Origin: Prodigiosinella confusarubida
GTDB taxonomy: Bacteria > Pseudomonadota > Gammaproteobacteria > Enterobacterales > Enterobacteriaceae
Reading direction: 5' to 3'
Assembly (NCBI RefSeq): GCF_002847015.1
Contig: NZ_CP025085.1
Location: forward strand, 2,666,001 to 2,730,000
Length of the DNA: 64,000 nucleotides
The translations under genes and the position numbers were made by a program. This document shows, piece after piece, positions 1 to 16,189 of this stretch. Each line of letters starts with the position of its first letter. Positions within the stretch are counted from its first letter, which is position 1. The notes beneath the pieces were generated by a model. That model searched no databases. It was not told the origin of the DNA and saw only the letters and a program-made list of their open reading frames with translations.

Positions 1-30
1 CAGCAATCAAAAGACGCCAGAAGGATAAAT

Positions 31-777
31 ATGTTAAGTATCAAAAATTTGAGAGTCAGTGTCGAAGAGAAAGAAATCATCAGAGGGCTGAGTCTGCATG
101 TTAAACCAGGAGAGGTCCATGCCATCATGGGACCAAATGGTTCAGGGAAAAGCACCTTGTCTGCAACGTTGGCTGGACGAGAAGATTATGAAGTGACTGC
201 TGGTTCACTGTATTTCAAAGGCAAGGATCTGTTGACATTGGCACCGGAAGATCGCGCCGGAGAAGGCATTTTCATGGCTTTCCAATACCCGGTGGAAATT
301 CCTGGCGTTAGTAATCAGTTTTTCCTGCAAACCGCAGTCAACGCCGTGCGCAAATATCGTCAGCAGGAACCGCTGGACCGTTTTGATTTTGCTGATTTCA
401 TTGAAGATAAAATCCAGCTGTTGAAGATGCCAGCAGACCTGCTGACACGTTCAGTAAACGTGGGGTTTTCCGGCGGTGAGAAGAAACGGAATGATATTTT
501 GCAAATGGCGGCACTGGAGCCGGATTTATGTATTCTGGATGAAACAGATTCCGGTCTGGATATTGATGCGTTGAAGATTGTCGCTAATGGTGTGAATACA
601 CTACGTAATACTCAGCGTTCATTCATTATTGTTACCCACTATCAACGCATTCTGGATTACGTCAAACCTGATTATGTGCATGTGTTGTCTCAGGGAAATA
701 TTGTTAAATCCGGCGATTTCTCATTGGTTAAACAGTTGGAGGAACAAGGCTATGGCTGGCTTACCGACCAACAGTAG
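31..777 (+). CDS. sufC: SufC, Fe-S assembly ATPase
   Basis: ABC-type ATPase of the SufBCD scaffold complex, which builds Fe-S clusters in the cytosol under oxidative stress or iron limitation. The 248 residues carry Walker A (GPNGSGKST, residues 34-42), the ABC signature FSGGE (146-150) and Walker B CILDE (167-171). There is no membrane segment, as expected for SufC. A GAAGG Shine-Dalgarno lies 6 nt before the ATG. The window opens 30 nt upstream, so sufA and sufB, expected to precede it, are not visible. It heads a sufC-D-S-E run and overlaps sufD by 26 nt. Confidence 0.97.
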   Translation: MLSIKNLRVSVEEKEIIRGLSLHVKPGEVHAIMGPNGSGKSTLSATLAGREDYEVTAGSLYFKGKDLLTLAPEDRAGEGIFMAFQYPVEIPGVSNQFFLQTAVNAVRKYRQQEPLDRFDFADFIEDKIQLLKMPADLLTRSVNVGFSGGEKKRNDILQMAALEPDLCILDETDSGLDIDALKIVANGVNTLRNTQRSFIIVTHYQRILDYVKPDYVHVLSQGNIVKSGDFSLVKQLEEQGYGWLTDQQ

Positions 778-2050
778 TAGCAAACAGCAGCACGTTGTGC
801 AGCAGTGGCAGCAATTATTCAACACGGCTGCGCCGCGATCTCCCGAGGCCGAACAACACTGGCAACAGGTACTGCGGTTAGGGCTGCCACATCGTAAGCT
901 CGAACACTGGAAATACACACCGTTAGATAGCTTATTGTCTCACGTATTTACTGTGCCGACGGCGCGCTTCATCAATCCAGAGTTGCGAAACATGCTGGCT
1001 CTGCCTGTCGACAGTTGGCGTCTGGTATTTGTTGACGGGGTGTTTAATGCGATGTTGAGTGACGTGGCGTGGGGGCCTTACCAGATAGATGTAAAGCCAG
1101 CTGGATCGCCCTTGTCATTATCTGTCGCTATTCAGCCAGAGGTCTTCCTGCATCTGACAGAAAGCCTGGCAATGTCAACTACGCTTATCCATCTGCCTGC
1201 TGGCGTGCAGGCAGATAAACCGCTCTATCTGTTACACATCAACAGCAGCGGTTCTACCCCGGCTTTGAATACGGTTCATTATCGACATCACCTGAGTGTC
1301 GGCCAGGGAGCCAGTGCACAGATTATCGAACATTATGTCAGTCTGGATGAAGGGGCGCATTTCTGTGGTGCGCGTTTAACTATTGATGCAGGAGAAAACA
1401 GTCAGGTAACGCATTACAAGCTGGGATTTGAGTCGCCAGCCAGTTATCACTTTTCTCATAACGATCTGTTACTAGCACGTGCGGCGCAGGTGAGCAGCCA
1501 TGGTTTTCTATTAGGTGCCGGGCTGACGCGTCATCACACCAGCGCCCAGATTAACGGTGAAGGCGTTAATCTGGTGATGAATAGTCTGGTCTTGCCGGGT
1601 GGTAATGAAGTCTGTGACACTCGCACCTATCTTGAACATAACAAAGGCCATGGCGAAAGCCGCCAGTTACACAAAACCATCGTGCGTGATCGTGCCCGTG
1701 CCGTATTCAATGGCACGATTAAAGTGGCGCCTCAGGCGCTGAAAACCGATGGAAAAATGACTAACAATAATTTGTTGCTGGGTCGTCTGGCCGAAGTTGA
1801 TACCAAGCCACAATTGGAAATCTATGCTGATGATGTGAAATGCAGTCATGGGGCTACGGTGGGGAGAATCGACGAGGAACAGCTATTTTATCTGCGTTCA
1901 CGTGGTATTAGCGAGCGAGACGCACAACAGATGATTATTTTCGCTTTTGCTGCGGAATTGACGGAAGCGATTACGGATGAAGTATTGCGTGATGTGGTAG
2001 TCAGTCGCATTGCGCTTCGGTTGGAAAATACAATGGGAGGTGCTGCATGA
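752..2050 (+). CDS. sufD: SufD, Fe-S scaffold subunit
   Basis: SufD partners SufB and SufC in the Fe-S scaffold complex. The reading frame is open from 629, but the ATG at 752 is chosen. It gives the N-terminus MAGLP, the same as E. coli SufD from memory, and sits behind a strong GGAGG at 738-742. That yields 432 residues, close to the usual 423. The start lies inside the sufC 3' end, which suggests translational coupling. The C-terminal half has the SufB/SufD-type beta-helix sequence, including the [11 protein letters not shown] stretch typical of the family. The stop overlaps the sufS start. Confidence 0.95.
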   Translation: MAGLPTNSSSKQQHVVQQWQQLFNTAAPRSPEAEQHWQQVLRLGLPHRKLEHWKYTPLDSLLSHVFTVPTARFINPELRNMLALPVDSWRLVFVDGVFNAMLSDVAWGPYQIDVKPAGSPLSLSVAIQPEVFLHLTESLAMSTTLIHLPAGVQADKPLYLLHINSSGSTPALNTVHYRHHLSVGQGASAQIIEHYVSLDEGAHFCGARLTIDAGENSQVTHYKLGFESPASYHFSHNDLLLARAAQVSSHGFLLGAGLTRHHTSAQINGEGVNLVMNSLVLPGGNEVCDTRTYLEHNKGHGESRQLHKTIVRDRARAVFNGTIKVAPQALKTDGKMTNNNLLLGRLAEVDTKPQLEIYADDVKCSHGATVGRIDEEQLFYLRSRGISERDAQQMIIFAFAAELTEAITDEVLRDVVVSRIALRLENTMGGAA

Positions 2051-3270
2051 GTTACCCCATTGAGCGAGTGAAAGCTGATTTCCCTGCGCTACAGCAGGAA
2101 ATCAATGGTCAGCCTCTGGTCTATCTGGATAGTGCCGCCAGTGCTCAGAAACCGTTGGCCGTTATCGAACGGGAACGGGATTTTTATCTGCATGAGTATG
2201 CGGCAGTACATCGCGGCATACATACGTTAAGCGCGCATGCTACCAGCGCGATGGAAGGTGTCAGAGCACAGGTGGCTGCGTTTATTAACGCAGAGTCCGC
2301 CGAGGAGATTGTATTCGTCCGCGGCACGACTGAAGCGATTAATCTGGTGGCAAATAGTTATGGCCGTACCTTTTTCCAACCCGGTGATAACCTGATCGTG
2401 ACCGAGATGGAGCACCATGCCAACATTGTACCTTGGCAAATGCTGGCAGCGTCTCACCAACTGGAGATTCGTGTCTTGCCGCTAACCGTCGAGGGTACGC
2501 TCAATATGGCGAAATTGCCTCTGTTATTGGATGAACGCACACGCCTGGTAGCGGTGACACAGGTCTCCAATGTGCTGGGGACGGTAAATCCGGTCAGTGA
2601 GATTATCCGGCAGGCCAAAGCAGCGGGTGCGAAAGTGCTCGTCGATGGGGCTCAGGCGGTGATGCATCAAGCGGTAGATGTTCAGGCGATGGATTGTGAT
2701 TTTTACGCTTTCTCTGGTCATAAAATTTATGGACCAACGGGGATCGGCGTGTTGTATGCCAAAAAACAACTGTTGCAAGACATGCCACCATGGGAAGGCG
2801 GCGGGGCGATGATCAGGCAGGTCAGCCTATATTATGGTACCACCTATGTTGATGCGCCCTGGCGGTTTGAAGCTGGATCACCAAATACGGCGGGCATTAT
2901 GGGGCTGGGTGCGGCGTTGCACTATGTCACGACCTTGGGGCGTGAAGCTGTCCACGTCTATGAAACCGAACTGATGCAGTATGCTTTGGAAGCGTTAGAG
3001 CAAGTAGCGGATTTTACGCTCTATGGCCCGCATCAGCGCCAGGGTGTGATAGCCTTTAATCTTGGGAAACACCATGCCTATGATGTAGGTAGCTTTCTGG
3101 ATCAGTATGGAATAGCAATCCGTACCGGGCATCACTGTGCCATGCCATTAATGGAGCATTATGGTGTCCCCAGTATGTGCCGAGCCTCGCTGGCGCTCTA
3201 TACTCAACGGGAAGACATTGACCGGCTGGTGGCTGGATTACAGCGTATTCACCGATTATTGAGCCGCTGA
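2047..3270 (+). CDS. sufS: SufS, cysteine desulfurase
   Basis: PLP-dependent enzyme that removes sulfur from L-cysteine and hands it, as a persulfide, to SufE. The PLP lysine is K226 in [10 protein letters not shown] and the catalytic cysteine is C364 in HHCAMPL. Both match the E. coli numbering, and the length (407) matches the family. The start codon overlaps the sufD stop (ATGA), typical of coupled translation in the suf operon. This is the group II (SufS/CsdA) type, not IscS. Confidence 0.97.
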   Translation: MSYPIERVKADFPALQQEINGQPLVYLDSAASAQKPLAVIERERDFYLHEYAAVHRGIHTLSAHATSAMEGVRAQVAAFINAESAEEIVFVRGTTEAINLVANSYGRTFFQPGDNLIVTEMEHHANIVPWQMLAASHQLEIRVLPLTVEGTLNMAKLPLLLDERTRLVAVTQVSNVLGTVNPVSEIIRQAKAAGAKVLVDGAQAVMHQAVDVQAMDCDFYAFSGHKIYGPTGIGVLYAKKQLLQDMPPWEGGGAMIRQVSLYYGTTYVDAPWRFEAGSPNTAGIMGLGAALHYVTTLGREAVHVYETELMQYALEALEQVADFTLYGPHQRQGVIAFNLGKHHAYDVGSFLDQYGIAIRTGHHCAMPLMEHYGVPSMCRASLALYTQREDIDRLVAGLQRIHRLLSR

Positions 3271-3294
3271 GCCGGTAAACGTCTGGAGATATTT

Positions 3295-3711
3295 ATGACA
3301 ATGCTGCCTGAACCACAAAAACTGATGCGCAACTTCCTGCGCTGTCATAACTGGGAAGAAAGGTATCTTTATATTATTGAGTTGGGGGTAGGTCTGAAAC
3401 CGTTACCTGAGGCGTGGCGTCAGGATGAAAATGTCGTATCCGGTTGCCAAAGTCAGGTATGGATTGTAGTGCGACAGGATGAACAGGGGCGCATTATTCT
3501 TCATGGTGATAGTGATGCGGCTATTGTCAAAGGGCTTATCGCCGTGGTGTTCAGTCTCTATCAAGGGTTGAGCGCACAGGAGATCGTCGCGTTGGACGTT
3601 CGTCCATTTTTTCAGGAACTGGCGTTGAGTGAGCACCTTACGCCTTCTCGCTCTCAGGGGCTGGAAGCAATATTACGCGCTATACGAAGCCGGATTTTAC
3701 CATTGATCTGA
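3295..3711 (+). CDS. sufE: SufE, sulfur acceptor protein
   Basis: Small cytosolic partner that accepts persulfide sulfur from SufS and passes it to SufBCD. The acceptor cysteine is C51 in VSGCQSQVW, at the same position as in E. coli SufE, and the 138-residue length is typical. The ATG at 3295 is preferred over the one at 3301 because [10 protein letters not shown] aligns with the E. coli start MALLPDKEKL; a GGAG lies about 10 nt upstream. It is the last suf gene; no strong terminator follows. Confidence 0.95.
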   Translation: MTMLPEPQKLMRNFLRCHNWEERYLYIIELGVGLKPLPEAWRQDENVVSGCQSQVWIVVRQDEQGRIILHGDSDAAIVKGLIAVVFSLYQGLSAQEIVALDVRPFFQELALSEHLTPSRSQGLEAILRAIRSRILPLI

Positions 3712-4090
3712 ACACTTACTCTGGCCGAATGATCTTAATCACGTCAATGTAAAATATGAACATACGTGGGGATGAGGTTTCGGATGGTGCCATTCCTCGC
3801 GCTAAACTTTCGTATCTTGATCCTTTGGCGGATGGGGGTATCTAATATCAAGTTAACCTTAATTGCGTTAATTCATATTTCAGATTTCATCCCGTAGATC
3901 TTCTTCGGGACAGCTTTTATCCTTGAGTACGAGATTTTTTACAGTATTGAATTATAATATATTGATTCAAATAAACAAAACCTACCCTTGTTATATTAAT
4001 TCCGAAAAAGTGAGCCATGAAAATAATCGCTTAGTGGGTTAACTACCATTTTTTATATCTATCTTTGAGCAGTGGAACAGGAAATTAAAA
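3712..4090. other. intergenic, sufE to ldtE
   Basis: 379 nt with no convincing gene. A weak inverted repeat (TCCCG at 3890 with CGGGA at 3906) could act as a poor terminator. The right half is AT-rich and holds a perfect TATAAT at 3953-3958 without a well-spaced -35 box, so it may be part of the ldtE promoter. Nothing else recognisable. Confidence 0.5.
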
Positions 4091-5089
4091 ATGAAACACG
4101 CTTTTAAATTATTAACTCTATTCTTTGTGTCGTCCCTGGTGGGTATCTCAGTGGCGTGGGCGACAGAATATCCACTTCCACCACCAGGAAGCCGTTTGAT
4201 TGGCGAAAATATTATTTATACCGTACCCAACGATGGCCGCCCTCTGGAAGCAATTGCTGCTGATTATAAGATTGGGTTGCTTGGGATGTTGGAGGCGAAT
4301 CCGGGAACGGACCCTTATTTGCCGAAGGCGGGAACCACATTGATAATTCCGACACAGATGCTGCTGCCGGACGCGCCGCGTGAAGGTATCATTATCAATC
4401 TGGCTGAGTTGCGCTTGTACTATTATCCCAAGGGCAAGGATACGGTAATTGTTTATCCTATCGGCATTGGTCAGTTAGGGCGCAGTACCCCAGTTATGGT
4501 CACCCGGATCAGAGAAAAACATGAGAATCCTACCTGGACACCAACGCCGAACATTCGTAAGCGCTATAAAGAAGATGGCATCATTTTACCGGCAGTAGTC
4601 CCAGCTGGTCCGGACAATCCGATGGGATTATTTGCCTTACGGTTGGCTAAAAGTGGCGGGGTTTATCTTATCCATGGAACCAATGCCAATTTTGGCATTG
4701 GTATGCGTGTCAGTTCTGGTTGTATCCGTTTACGTCCTGATGATATCAAGGCATTGTTTAATGCTGTACCAGTAGGAACTCAGGTGCGGGTTATCAACGA
4801 ACCTATCAAGGTGGCGGTAGAACCGGATGGTAAGCGCTATATGGAGGTACATCAGCCACTGTCCAGATCGGATAAAGATGACCCACAAACCATGCCGATT
4901 GCTCTTAGCAAGGACGTGAAGACGTTTATTCGCAACAAGGATACCGATGCAGGCAGTGTCTCTGCCACGATTGCTCGTCGTTCTGGTATGCCCGTATTGG
5001 TTAATGTTGGACAGCAGATTCACGACTTTCAGTTACCGCAGACGACAGGCGCTGCTGCACCTATTTCTGCCATCAGTCCATCACGGTAA
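4091..5089 (+). CDS. ldtE: LdtE-type L,D-transpeptidase (YnhG)
   Basis: Periplasmic peptidoglycan L,D-transpeptidase. Residues 1-25 form a signal peptide ending near AWA. A LysM domain follows (about 45-95). The YkuD catalytic domain carries the HGTNANFG and SSGCIRL motifs, with the cysteine of SSGC as nucleophile. Its length (332) and place between sufE and lpp match E. coli ynhG/ldtE, an enzyme known for 3-3 cross-links. ErfK-family relatives anchor Braun lipoprotein, so the exact activity cannot be told from sequence. It faces lpp and shares a terminator with it. Confidence 0.92.
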   Translation: MKHAFKLLTLFFVSSLVGISVAWATEYPLPPPGSRLIGENIIYTVPNDGRPLEAIAADYKIGLLGMLEANPGTDPYLPKAGTTLIIPTQMLLPDAPREGIIINLAELRLYYYPKGKDTVIVYPIGIGQLGRSTPVMVTRIREKHENPTWTPTPNIRKRYKEDGIILPAVVPAGPDNPMGLFALRLAKSGGVYLIHGTNANFGIGMRVSSGCIRLRPDDIKALFNAVPVGTQVRVINEPIKVAVEPDGKRYMEVHQPLSRSDKDDPQTMPIALSKDVKTFIRNKDTDAGSVSATIARRSGMPVLVNVGQQIHDFQLPQTTGAAAPISAISPSR

Positions 5090-5100
5090 AATTAAGGTAA

Positions 5101-5130
5101 AAAAATGGCGCACAATGTGCGCCATTTTTT
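5101..5130. terminator. bidirectional terminator, ldtE/lpp
   Basis: Perfect 8-bp stem TGGCGCAC/GTGCGCCA (5106-5113 and 5117-5124) with an AAT loop, flanked by A5 on the left and T6 on the right. It works as a rho-independent terminator in both directions between the convergent genes. Confidence 0.93.
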
Positions 5131-5145
5131 ACTCAACCAATTCGA

Positions 5146-5382
5146 TTACTTTTTGTAAGTACGAACTTGGTTGTCCAGACGCTGGTTAGCACGAGCTGCG
5201 TCATCTTTAGCAGCCTGTACGTCAGAGCGGATTGCATTCACATCAGTAGCCAGTTGATCAACTTTGCTGTTCAGAGTCTGAACATCAGTAGACAGTTGAT
5301 CGATTTTAGCATTGGTAGAGCAACCAGCCAGCAGAGTAGAACCCAGAATTACCGCGCCCAGTACCAGTTTAGTACGATTCAT
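5146..5382 (-). CDS. lpp: Lpp, Braun lipoprotein
   Basis: Major outer-membrane lipoprotein that ties the outer membrane to peptidoglycan. The 78 residues hold a signal peptide with lipobox LLAGC (lipidated Cys21), heptad repeats forming the trimeric coiled coil, and a C-terminal lysine (K78) that is linked to the peptide stem. It is nearly identical to E. coli Lpp in the first half. Its start sits behind AGAGGG, and the leader matches the well-known E. coli lpp leader. Confidence 0.98.
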   Translation of the reverse strand: MNRTKLVLGAVILGSTLLAGCSTNAKIDQLSTDVQTLNSKVDQLATDVNAIRSDVQAAKDDAARANQRLDNQVRTYKK

Positions 5383-5419
5383 TATTAATACCCTCTAAAT
5401 TGAGTTAATCTCCATGTAG

Positions 5420-5456
5420 CGTTATAAGTATTACACAAACTTTTTTCTAATGAGAA
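5420..5456 (-). promoter_or_regulatory. lpp: lpp promoter
   Basis: Read on the minus strand, the region upstream of lpp follows the E. coli lpp promoter almost base for base. There is an AT-rich -35 area around 5448-5455, a -10 TAATACT at 5427-5433, and a start expected at the G at 5420, followed by the conserved CTACATGGAG leader. Confidence 0.8.
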
Positions 5457-5645
5457 TAAATTTTTGATTGGAAGATGCTTAATTTTGACTGTTCGCTCAA
5501 AGAATCAGCGAGTTTCACTGGCAGATTAAAAAAAGTAAATAAAACAGCAAGGTTATATCAGATAACTCTGAAGTAGAGTCACTCCAATATATCAATTAAG
5601 TATAACTAAAATGGCAATGAGTTAGCTGGCTCGTGTAATTGGAAA

Positions 5646-5674
5646 ATAAAAAAGCGTCCCGAAGGACGCTTTTT
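5646..5674 (-). terminator. pykF terminator
   Basis: Stem AGCGTCC/GGACGCT (5653-5659 and 5664-5670) with a CGAA loop and A/T tracts on both sides. It lies just beyond the pykF stop and is followed by a T-run on the minus strand. Confidence 0.9.
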
Positions 5675-5701
5675 CGTATAGGTTTTCATTACCGGCTTAT
5701 T

Positions 5702-7114
5702 TTACAGACGCTGCACAGATGCGGTATTGGTGGTGCCACTGGGGACCAATGCTCCAGAAACCATCACGACAACGTCGCCTGGTTGTGCAAAGCCGCTGCT
5801 CAGAGCCGCTTCTTTCCCAATGCGATAGAAATCATCAGTCGAGGCAATTTCTTTCACCAGCATAGTTTCGATGCCTTTGCTCAGCAATAATTGGCGGGCG
5901 GTGATTCCATTGGTTGTCAGCGCTAGAATGCGGGCGTTAGGAAAGTATTTACGCACGGATTTAGCTGATTTACCACCGTTGGTGGCAACGACGATCAATG
6001 GCGCTTCCAGTTTTTCGGCGGTTTCCACTGCACCACGACATACCGCTTCCGTAATGCGCAATTTGCCCTCGTTGTGCAATTTTTCCAGACGGGGCTTCAT
6101 CACTCTATCGGTACGTTCACAGATGGTTGCCATGATAGTCACTGATTCCAGAGGGTATTTACCCTTGGCGCTTTCTCCAGACAGCATCACGGCATCTGTA
6201 CCATCAATAATCGCATTGGCAACATCGCCAGCTTCAGCACGGGTTGGGCGTGGATTCTTGATCATGGAATCCAACATTTGTGTTGCTGTGATAACCACTT
6301 TACGGGTTTCGTTACATTTTTCGATCATCATTTTTTGCGCGAAAATCACTTCTTCTACCGGGATTTCCACACCGAGATCACCACGTGCAACCATGATACC
6401 GTCGGACGCTTCCAGAATTTCATCAAAGTTGTTCAGGCCTTCCTGATTTTCGATTTTAGAAATGATCTGGATATGTTCCCCACCATGCTGTTTCAGGTGG
6501 GCTCGGATCTCTTCTACATCAGAACGTTTACGGATAAACGATGCGGCAACGAAATCAACGCCTTGTTCGCAGCCAAAAATCAGGTCGCGTTTGTCCTTTT
6601 CTGCCAATGCGGGTAACTGAATAGATACACCTGGCAGGTTGACGCCTTTGTTTTCCCCCAGATCACCATTGTTCAGTACTTTACAGATAACTTCATTACC
6701 CTTGATATCGAGCACTTCCATGCCGATAAGCCCGTCATCAACCAGTACGGTATTACCTGTTTTCAGGTCTTCGGTAAATCCGGCATAGGTCACGGCAACA
6801 CGGTCTTTGTTGCCAATAACACTCTGCTCGGTGGTGAACGTGAAAATCTGGCCGGCAGTCAGAGAGACGTCGGCACCATTCTCCAGCTTCATGGTTCGGA
6901 TTTCTGGACCTTTGGTATCCAGTAGAATGGCGGCTTTGTTACCTGTTTTTTCCGTGATGGCCCGTAGGTTCTTAATACGCTGGCCATGTTCAGCATAATC
7001 ACCATGCGAAAAATTGAGGCGCATTACATTCATGCCGGCATTGAGCAGCTTGCCCAGCATTTCCTCTGATTCGGTTTTGGGGCCAATGGTACAAACGATT
7101 TTGGTCTTTTTCAT
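5702..7114 (-). CDS. pykF: PykF, pyruvate kinase I
   Basis: Glycolytic enzyme converting phosphoenolpyruvate and ADP to pyruvate and ATP in the cytosol; the type I form is activated by fructose 1,6-bisphosphate. The 470 residues match the E. coli length. They begin [14 protein letters not shown] and contain [10 protein letters not shown], the SKIENQEG and [11 protein letters not shown] active-site segments and TATQMLDSM. It stands alone between its own terminator and a long upstream region containing a Cra-like site. Confidence 0.97.
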   Translation of the reverse strand: MKKTKIVCTIGPKTESEEMLGKLLNAGMNVMRLNFSHGDYAEHGQRIKNLRAITEKTGNKAAILLDTKGPEIRTMKLENGADVSLTAGQIFTFTTEQSVIGNKDRVAVTYAGFTEDLKTGNTVLVDDGLIGMEVLDIKGNEVICKVLNNGDLGENKGVNLPGVSIQLPALAEKDKRDLIFGCEQGVDFVAASFIRKRSDVEEIRAHLKQHGGEHIQIISKIENQEGLNNFDEILEASDGIMVARGDLGVEIPVEEVIFAQKMMIEKCNETRKVVITATQMLDSMIKNPRPTRAEAGDVANAIIDGTDAVMLSGESAKGKYPLESVTIMATICERTDRVMKPRLEKLHNEGKLRITEAVCRGAVETAEKLEAPLIVVATNGGKSAKSVRKYFPNARILALTTNGITARQLLLSKGIETMLVKEIASTDDFYRIGKEAALSSGFAQPGDVVVMVSGALVPSGTTNTASVQRL

Positions 7115-7319
7115 AATGGTTAGTTTCTACAAGTTGTGATGGATAAAAAATATGTGAGCCGGCGGCTGATAGTGCTAATCCACCGGGATAGATATGGTTG
7201 GCGGTGATTCTGAAAGCTAAGTATAGGTGGTGACAGCAATGAGAGAATAAACGAGTATGTGACAGGATATTGCCCGGTCATGTGAAGTGATTTTATTGAT
7301 GATAGTGGCACGTTAATTA

Positions 7320-7333
7320 GCTGAAACCATTCA
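7320..7333 (-). promoter_or_regulatory. candidate Cra (FruR) site for pykF
   Basis: The sequence GCTGAAACCATTCA resembles the Cra consensus (TGAAWCSNTY-type imperfect palindrome). It lies about 205 nt upstream of pykF, a gene repressed by Cra in E. coli. Seen by eye only; binding not shown. Confidence 0.5.
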
Positions 7334-7523
7334 ATGAAACGACGTTCCGTATTATAGTTGTTAGATGGGGAGAAACAAGCCAGATGAGGTGATGATAACG
7401 CATATTTTAGTGCGTTTACGCAAAAAAATGTGCGATTTGTCATTTTTACACAGACTTGTTGCGCAACTGCCTGAGAAAAACTTATTGTGGTGCAAACGAA
7501 CCAATCGCCAGTTTGGCTAATTG

Positions 7524-7539
7524 TGTGAAACAGGTCAAC
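7524..7539 (+). promoter_or_regulatory. candidate CRP site for the bgl operon
   Basis: TGTGA, six bases, then TCAAC: a near match to the CRP consensus TGTGA-N6-TCACA. It lies about 130 nt before the first antiterminator site. Beta-glucoside operons are commonly under catabolite control, which supports the reading. One half-site is imperfect. Confidence 0.4.
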
Positions 7540-7656
7540 TGGATAGATAAAAATGAGAACAAGATGTGAAATGCTTGTATTTGTGTCGATCTCTATCACG
7601 TTTCTGTGTGTTGGATATTGAGACTACGATGGCAAATGGTAGTTTATGTACATACA

Positions 7657-7686
7657 GGATTGTTACTGCACTCGGCAGGCAAGACC
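7657..7686 (+). promoter_or_regulatory. RAT, BglG-family antiterminator site 1
   Basis: Ribonucleic antiterminator: GGATTGTTACTGC, a short loop, then GGCAGGCAAGACC. This is the classic BglG/LicT target. Its last bases overlap the 5' arm of the following terminator, so binding of BglG would prevent terminator folding. Confidence 0.92.
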
Positions 7687-7721
7687 AGATGTTCGCTTCA
7701 TAGCGGGTATCTGGTTTTTTT
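7684..7721 (+). terminator. conditional terminator ahead of bglG
   Basis: A 13-bp stem with G-U pairs (ACCAGAT arm from 7684, ATCTGGT arm ending 7715) around a TTCATA loop, followed by seven T. It overlaps the antiterminator site, giving the bgl-type attenuation switch. Confidence 0.9.
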
Positions 7722-7736
7722 GTTTTCAGAGCGTGA

Positions 7737-8585
<849 letters not shown>

Positions 8586-8690
8586 ACATAGTGGAAATGT
8601 ATGCTGTAAATCACAAATCAGTGATTATTGATGAGAATAGACTTGCTGTTGAAGTAAAAATAAGTAGTCTATATTGGAAGCGTAAAAACT

Positions 8691-8733
8691 GGATTGCTAC
8701 TGTATTCACCACCTGAAGAATACAGGCAAAACC
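8691..8733 (+). promoter_or_regulatory. RAT, BglG-family antiterminator site 2, enlarged loop
   Basis: A second antiterminator: GGATTGCTACTG at 8691 and CAGGCAAAACC ending at 8733. Between them is a longer hairpin (CTGTATTC pairs with GAATACAG) with a larger top loop than the usual four bases. The lower internal-loop bases that BglG reads are kept. It overlaps the following terminator. Confidence 0.85.
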
Positions 8734-8790
8734 TAAACCACCTTTCTTAGTGCTGATAGCATTCAAAAAGGTGGTTTAGGTTTTTTTTTG
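8729..8790 (+). terminator. conditional terminator between bglG and bglF
   Basis: Perfect 17-bp stem (8729-8745 with 8767-8783) followed by seven more T. It is very strong on its own, so expression of bglF and downstream genes should depend on antitermination at the overlapping RAT. Confidence 0.93.
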
Positions 8791-8854
8791 TCTCAAAAAC
8801 AGTGTCGGGTATCTGATGCTATCCGGTTTTACCTGTGAAGTTACTGAGTATTAA

Positions 8855-12210
<3,356 letters not shown>

Positions 12211-12222
12211 CTTAGTCTTTTC

Positions 12223-12245
12223 CTGCGGATATAACTTATCCGCAG
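12223..12245 (+). terminator. hairpin after bglB
   Basis: Nine-bp stem CTGCGGATA/TATCCGCAG with a five-base loop, followed by a mixed AT stretch rather than a clean T-run. It may attenuate rather than stop transcription into bglH. Confidence 0.55.
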
Positions 12246-12271
12246 AATTGTATTTTATCTGGCATATTTAG

Positions 12272-13963
<1,692 letters not shown>

Positions 13964-14005
13964 TCGCTGTTTAATTAATAGTATTTGCTACTTATGTATA
14001 TCAGT

Positions 14006-15333
<1,328 letters not shown>

Positions 15334-15391
15334 TATTTGATTACCAACACATAATTAATGCGGCCCCAATAAGTAAACAGCGGGATTCATA

Positions 15392-15607
15392 ATGAATAAT
15401 GGAATCACTATGGGTTTACGTTATGCAATAGCCGATATTTTATTAATGGCTGTCACTTTCGGGGCCGCGATGGTAACAATGAAAATTAGAGTAGATGACC
15501 CATCGGTGTCGTACATCTCTTTGAACGTGGGGATAATCTCACTCGTGATCATGCTTTTGGCATACAGAGACAAAACCTGGCTGTTCATTTCTGTGATACG
15601 TGTTTGA
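15392..15607 (+). CDS. hypothetical small membrane protein
   Basis: A 71-codon frame of unknown identity with two hydrophobic stretches (about 12-30 and 43-57) that could be membrane helices. The first ATG has no clear ribosome site; ATG 15410 is an alternative. No family is recognised. It sits in a short scar region beside an insertion-sequence remnant, so it may be a gene fragment or no gene at all. Confidence 0.3.
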   Translation: MNNGITMGLRYAIADILLMAVTFGAAMVTMKIRVDDPSVSYISLNVGIISLVIMLLAYRDKTWLFISVIRV

Positions 15608-15640
15608 TTTTTCTTTATCAGTTGCGGTTCAGTGGTGTCT

Positions 15641-15826
15641 TCACAGCCACGGGGCTCTGCTGAGCAGAGTGTTAGACGAGTAACCGTTATGCGTATTTTG
15701 AGCCTTTTTTCGAGGCATTTCTCTCATGCCTGCCATGGTTGGTAGGCGTGAAAACTGGTTGAGGTCGTCTTCTGTTTTAATGTCTTTGACCCGCTCGGCG
15801 GTGAGCGCCTTGAGTTTCTTTCGTTC
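15641..15826 (-). pseudogene. IS256-family transposase remnant
   Basis: On the minus strand, residues encoded from about 15826 to 15746 match the N-terminus of IS256-family transposases (KKLKALTAERVKD, then KTEDDLNQFSR). After a shortened, unrelated-looking middle, a second match follows (KKAQNTHNGYSSNTLL, ending about 15662). About 20 residues of the usual sequence between the two parts are missing, and the catalytic DDE domain is gone. Identification is from remembered family sequence. It marks past mobile-element activity at the left edge of the NRPS operon. Confidence 0.75.
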
Positions 15827-15871
15827 ATAGTGTGACTGTCTTCGTTGCCAGGACAAATATAATAAAAACAA

Positions 15872-16189
15872 GCAATTATACAGTTTAAATTACAGTTTTT
15901 AACGTTAACAAAAAAACACATTTTATCTATAATTTTTTCTTACTTAATGGGCGTTGACATAAAAAATCATTTTTTTATTTATTTTTAGCTAAATACTCTG
16001 ATTTTTTTTTGCTCTCTATGCTTGGGGAAATTAAATATTATTATTGATTTGTTTTATGAAATTTTATGTTTTCAGTGAAAATGAATATAGAATAAATGCT
16101 TTAGACCTGCTAATGTTTTTGTGCATGCAGCGCATTTGATTTTACCGGGAAAGTAGTAGTTATCCTTGAACTCAGGAAGAGGTGGCAGT
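15872..16189. other. AT-rich leader of the NRPS operon
   Basis: About 320 nt of very AT-rich sequence with many T-runs, much richer in AT than the flanking core genes. A perfect -35-like TTGACA lies at 15954-15959, but the -10 candidate (TATTTA at 15976) is poor. No Fur box, ops element or clear operator was found. It probably contains the operon promoter and could bind H-NS. Confidence 0.45.

Larger units (their letters stand above)
7115..7656. other. pykF/bglG divergent regulatory region
   Basis: About 540 nt between divergently read pykF and the first bgl antiterminator site. It holds the promoters of both units. Candidate Cra and CRP sites are listed separately. An open frame on the minus strand (7120-7599) has no recognisable protein character. 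Confidence 0.6.

Noticed and set aside
629..751. Longer N-terminus for sufD starting at 629
   Set aside because: It lies inside sufC in another frame with odd composition. ATG 752 has a strong ribosome site and matches known SufD starts.
7120..7599. 159-codon minus-strand frame upstream of pykF
   Set aside because: No family features and no ribosome site. It covers the regulatory region of pykF and bglG.
15334..16189. A duplicated tRNA-Val 3' end (attachment site) at the left border of the island
   Set aside because: I searched by eye for the tRNA 3' segment and found no copy, so no attachment site is claimed.
15872..16189. ops/JUMPstart element for RfaH control of the long operon
   Set aside because: No match to the GGCGGTAGCGT-type core in the leader.
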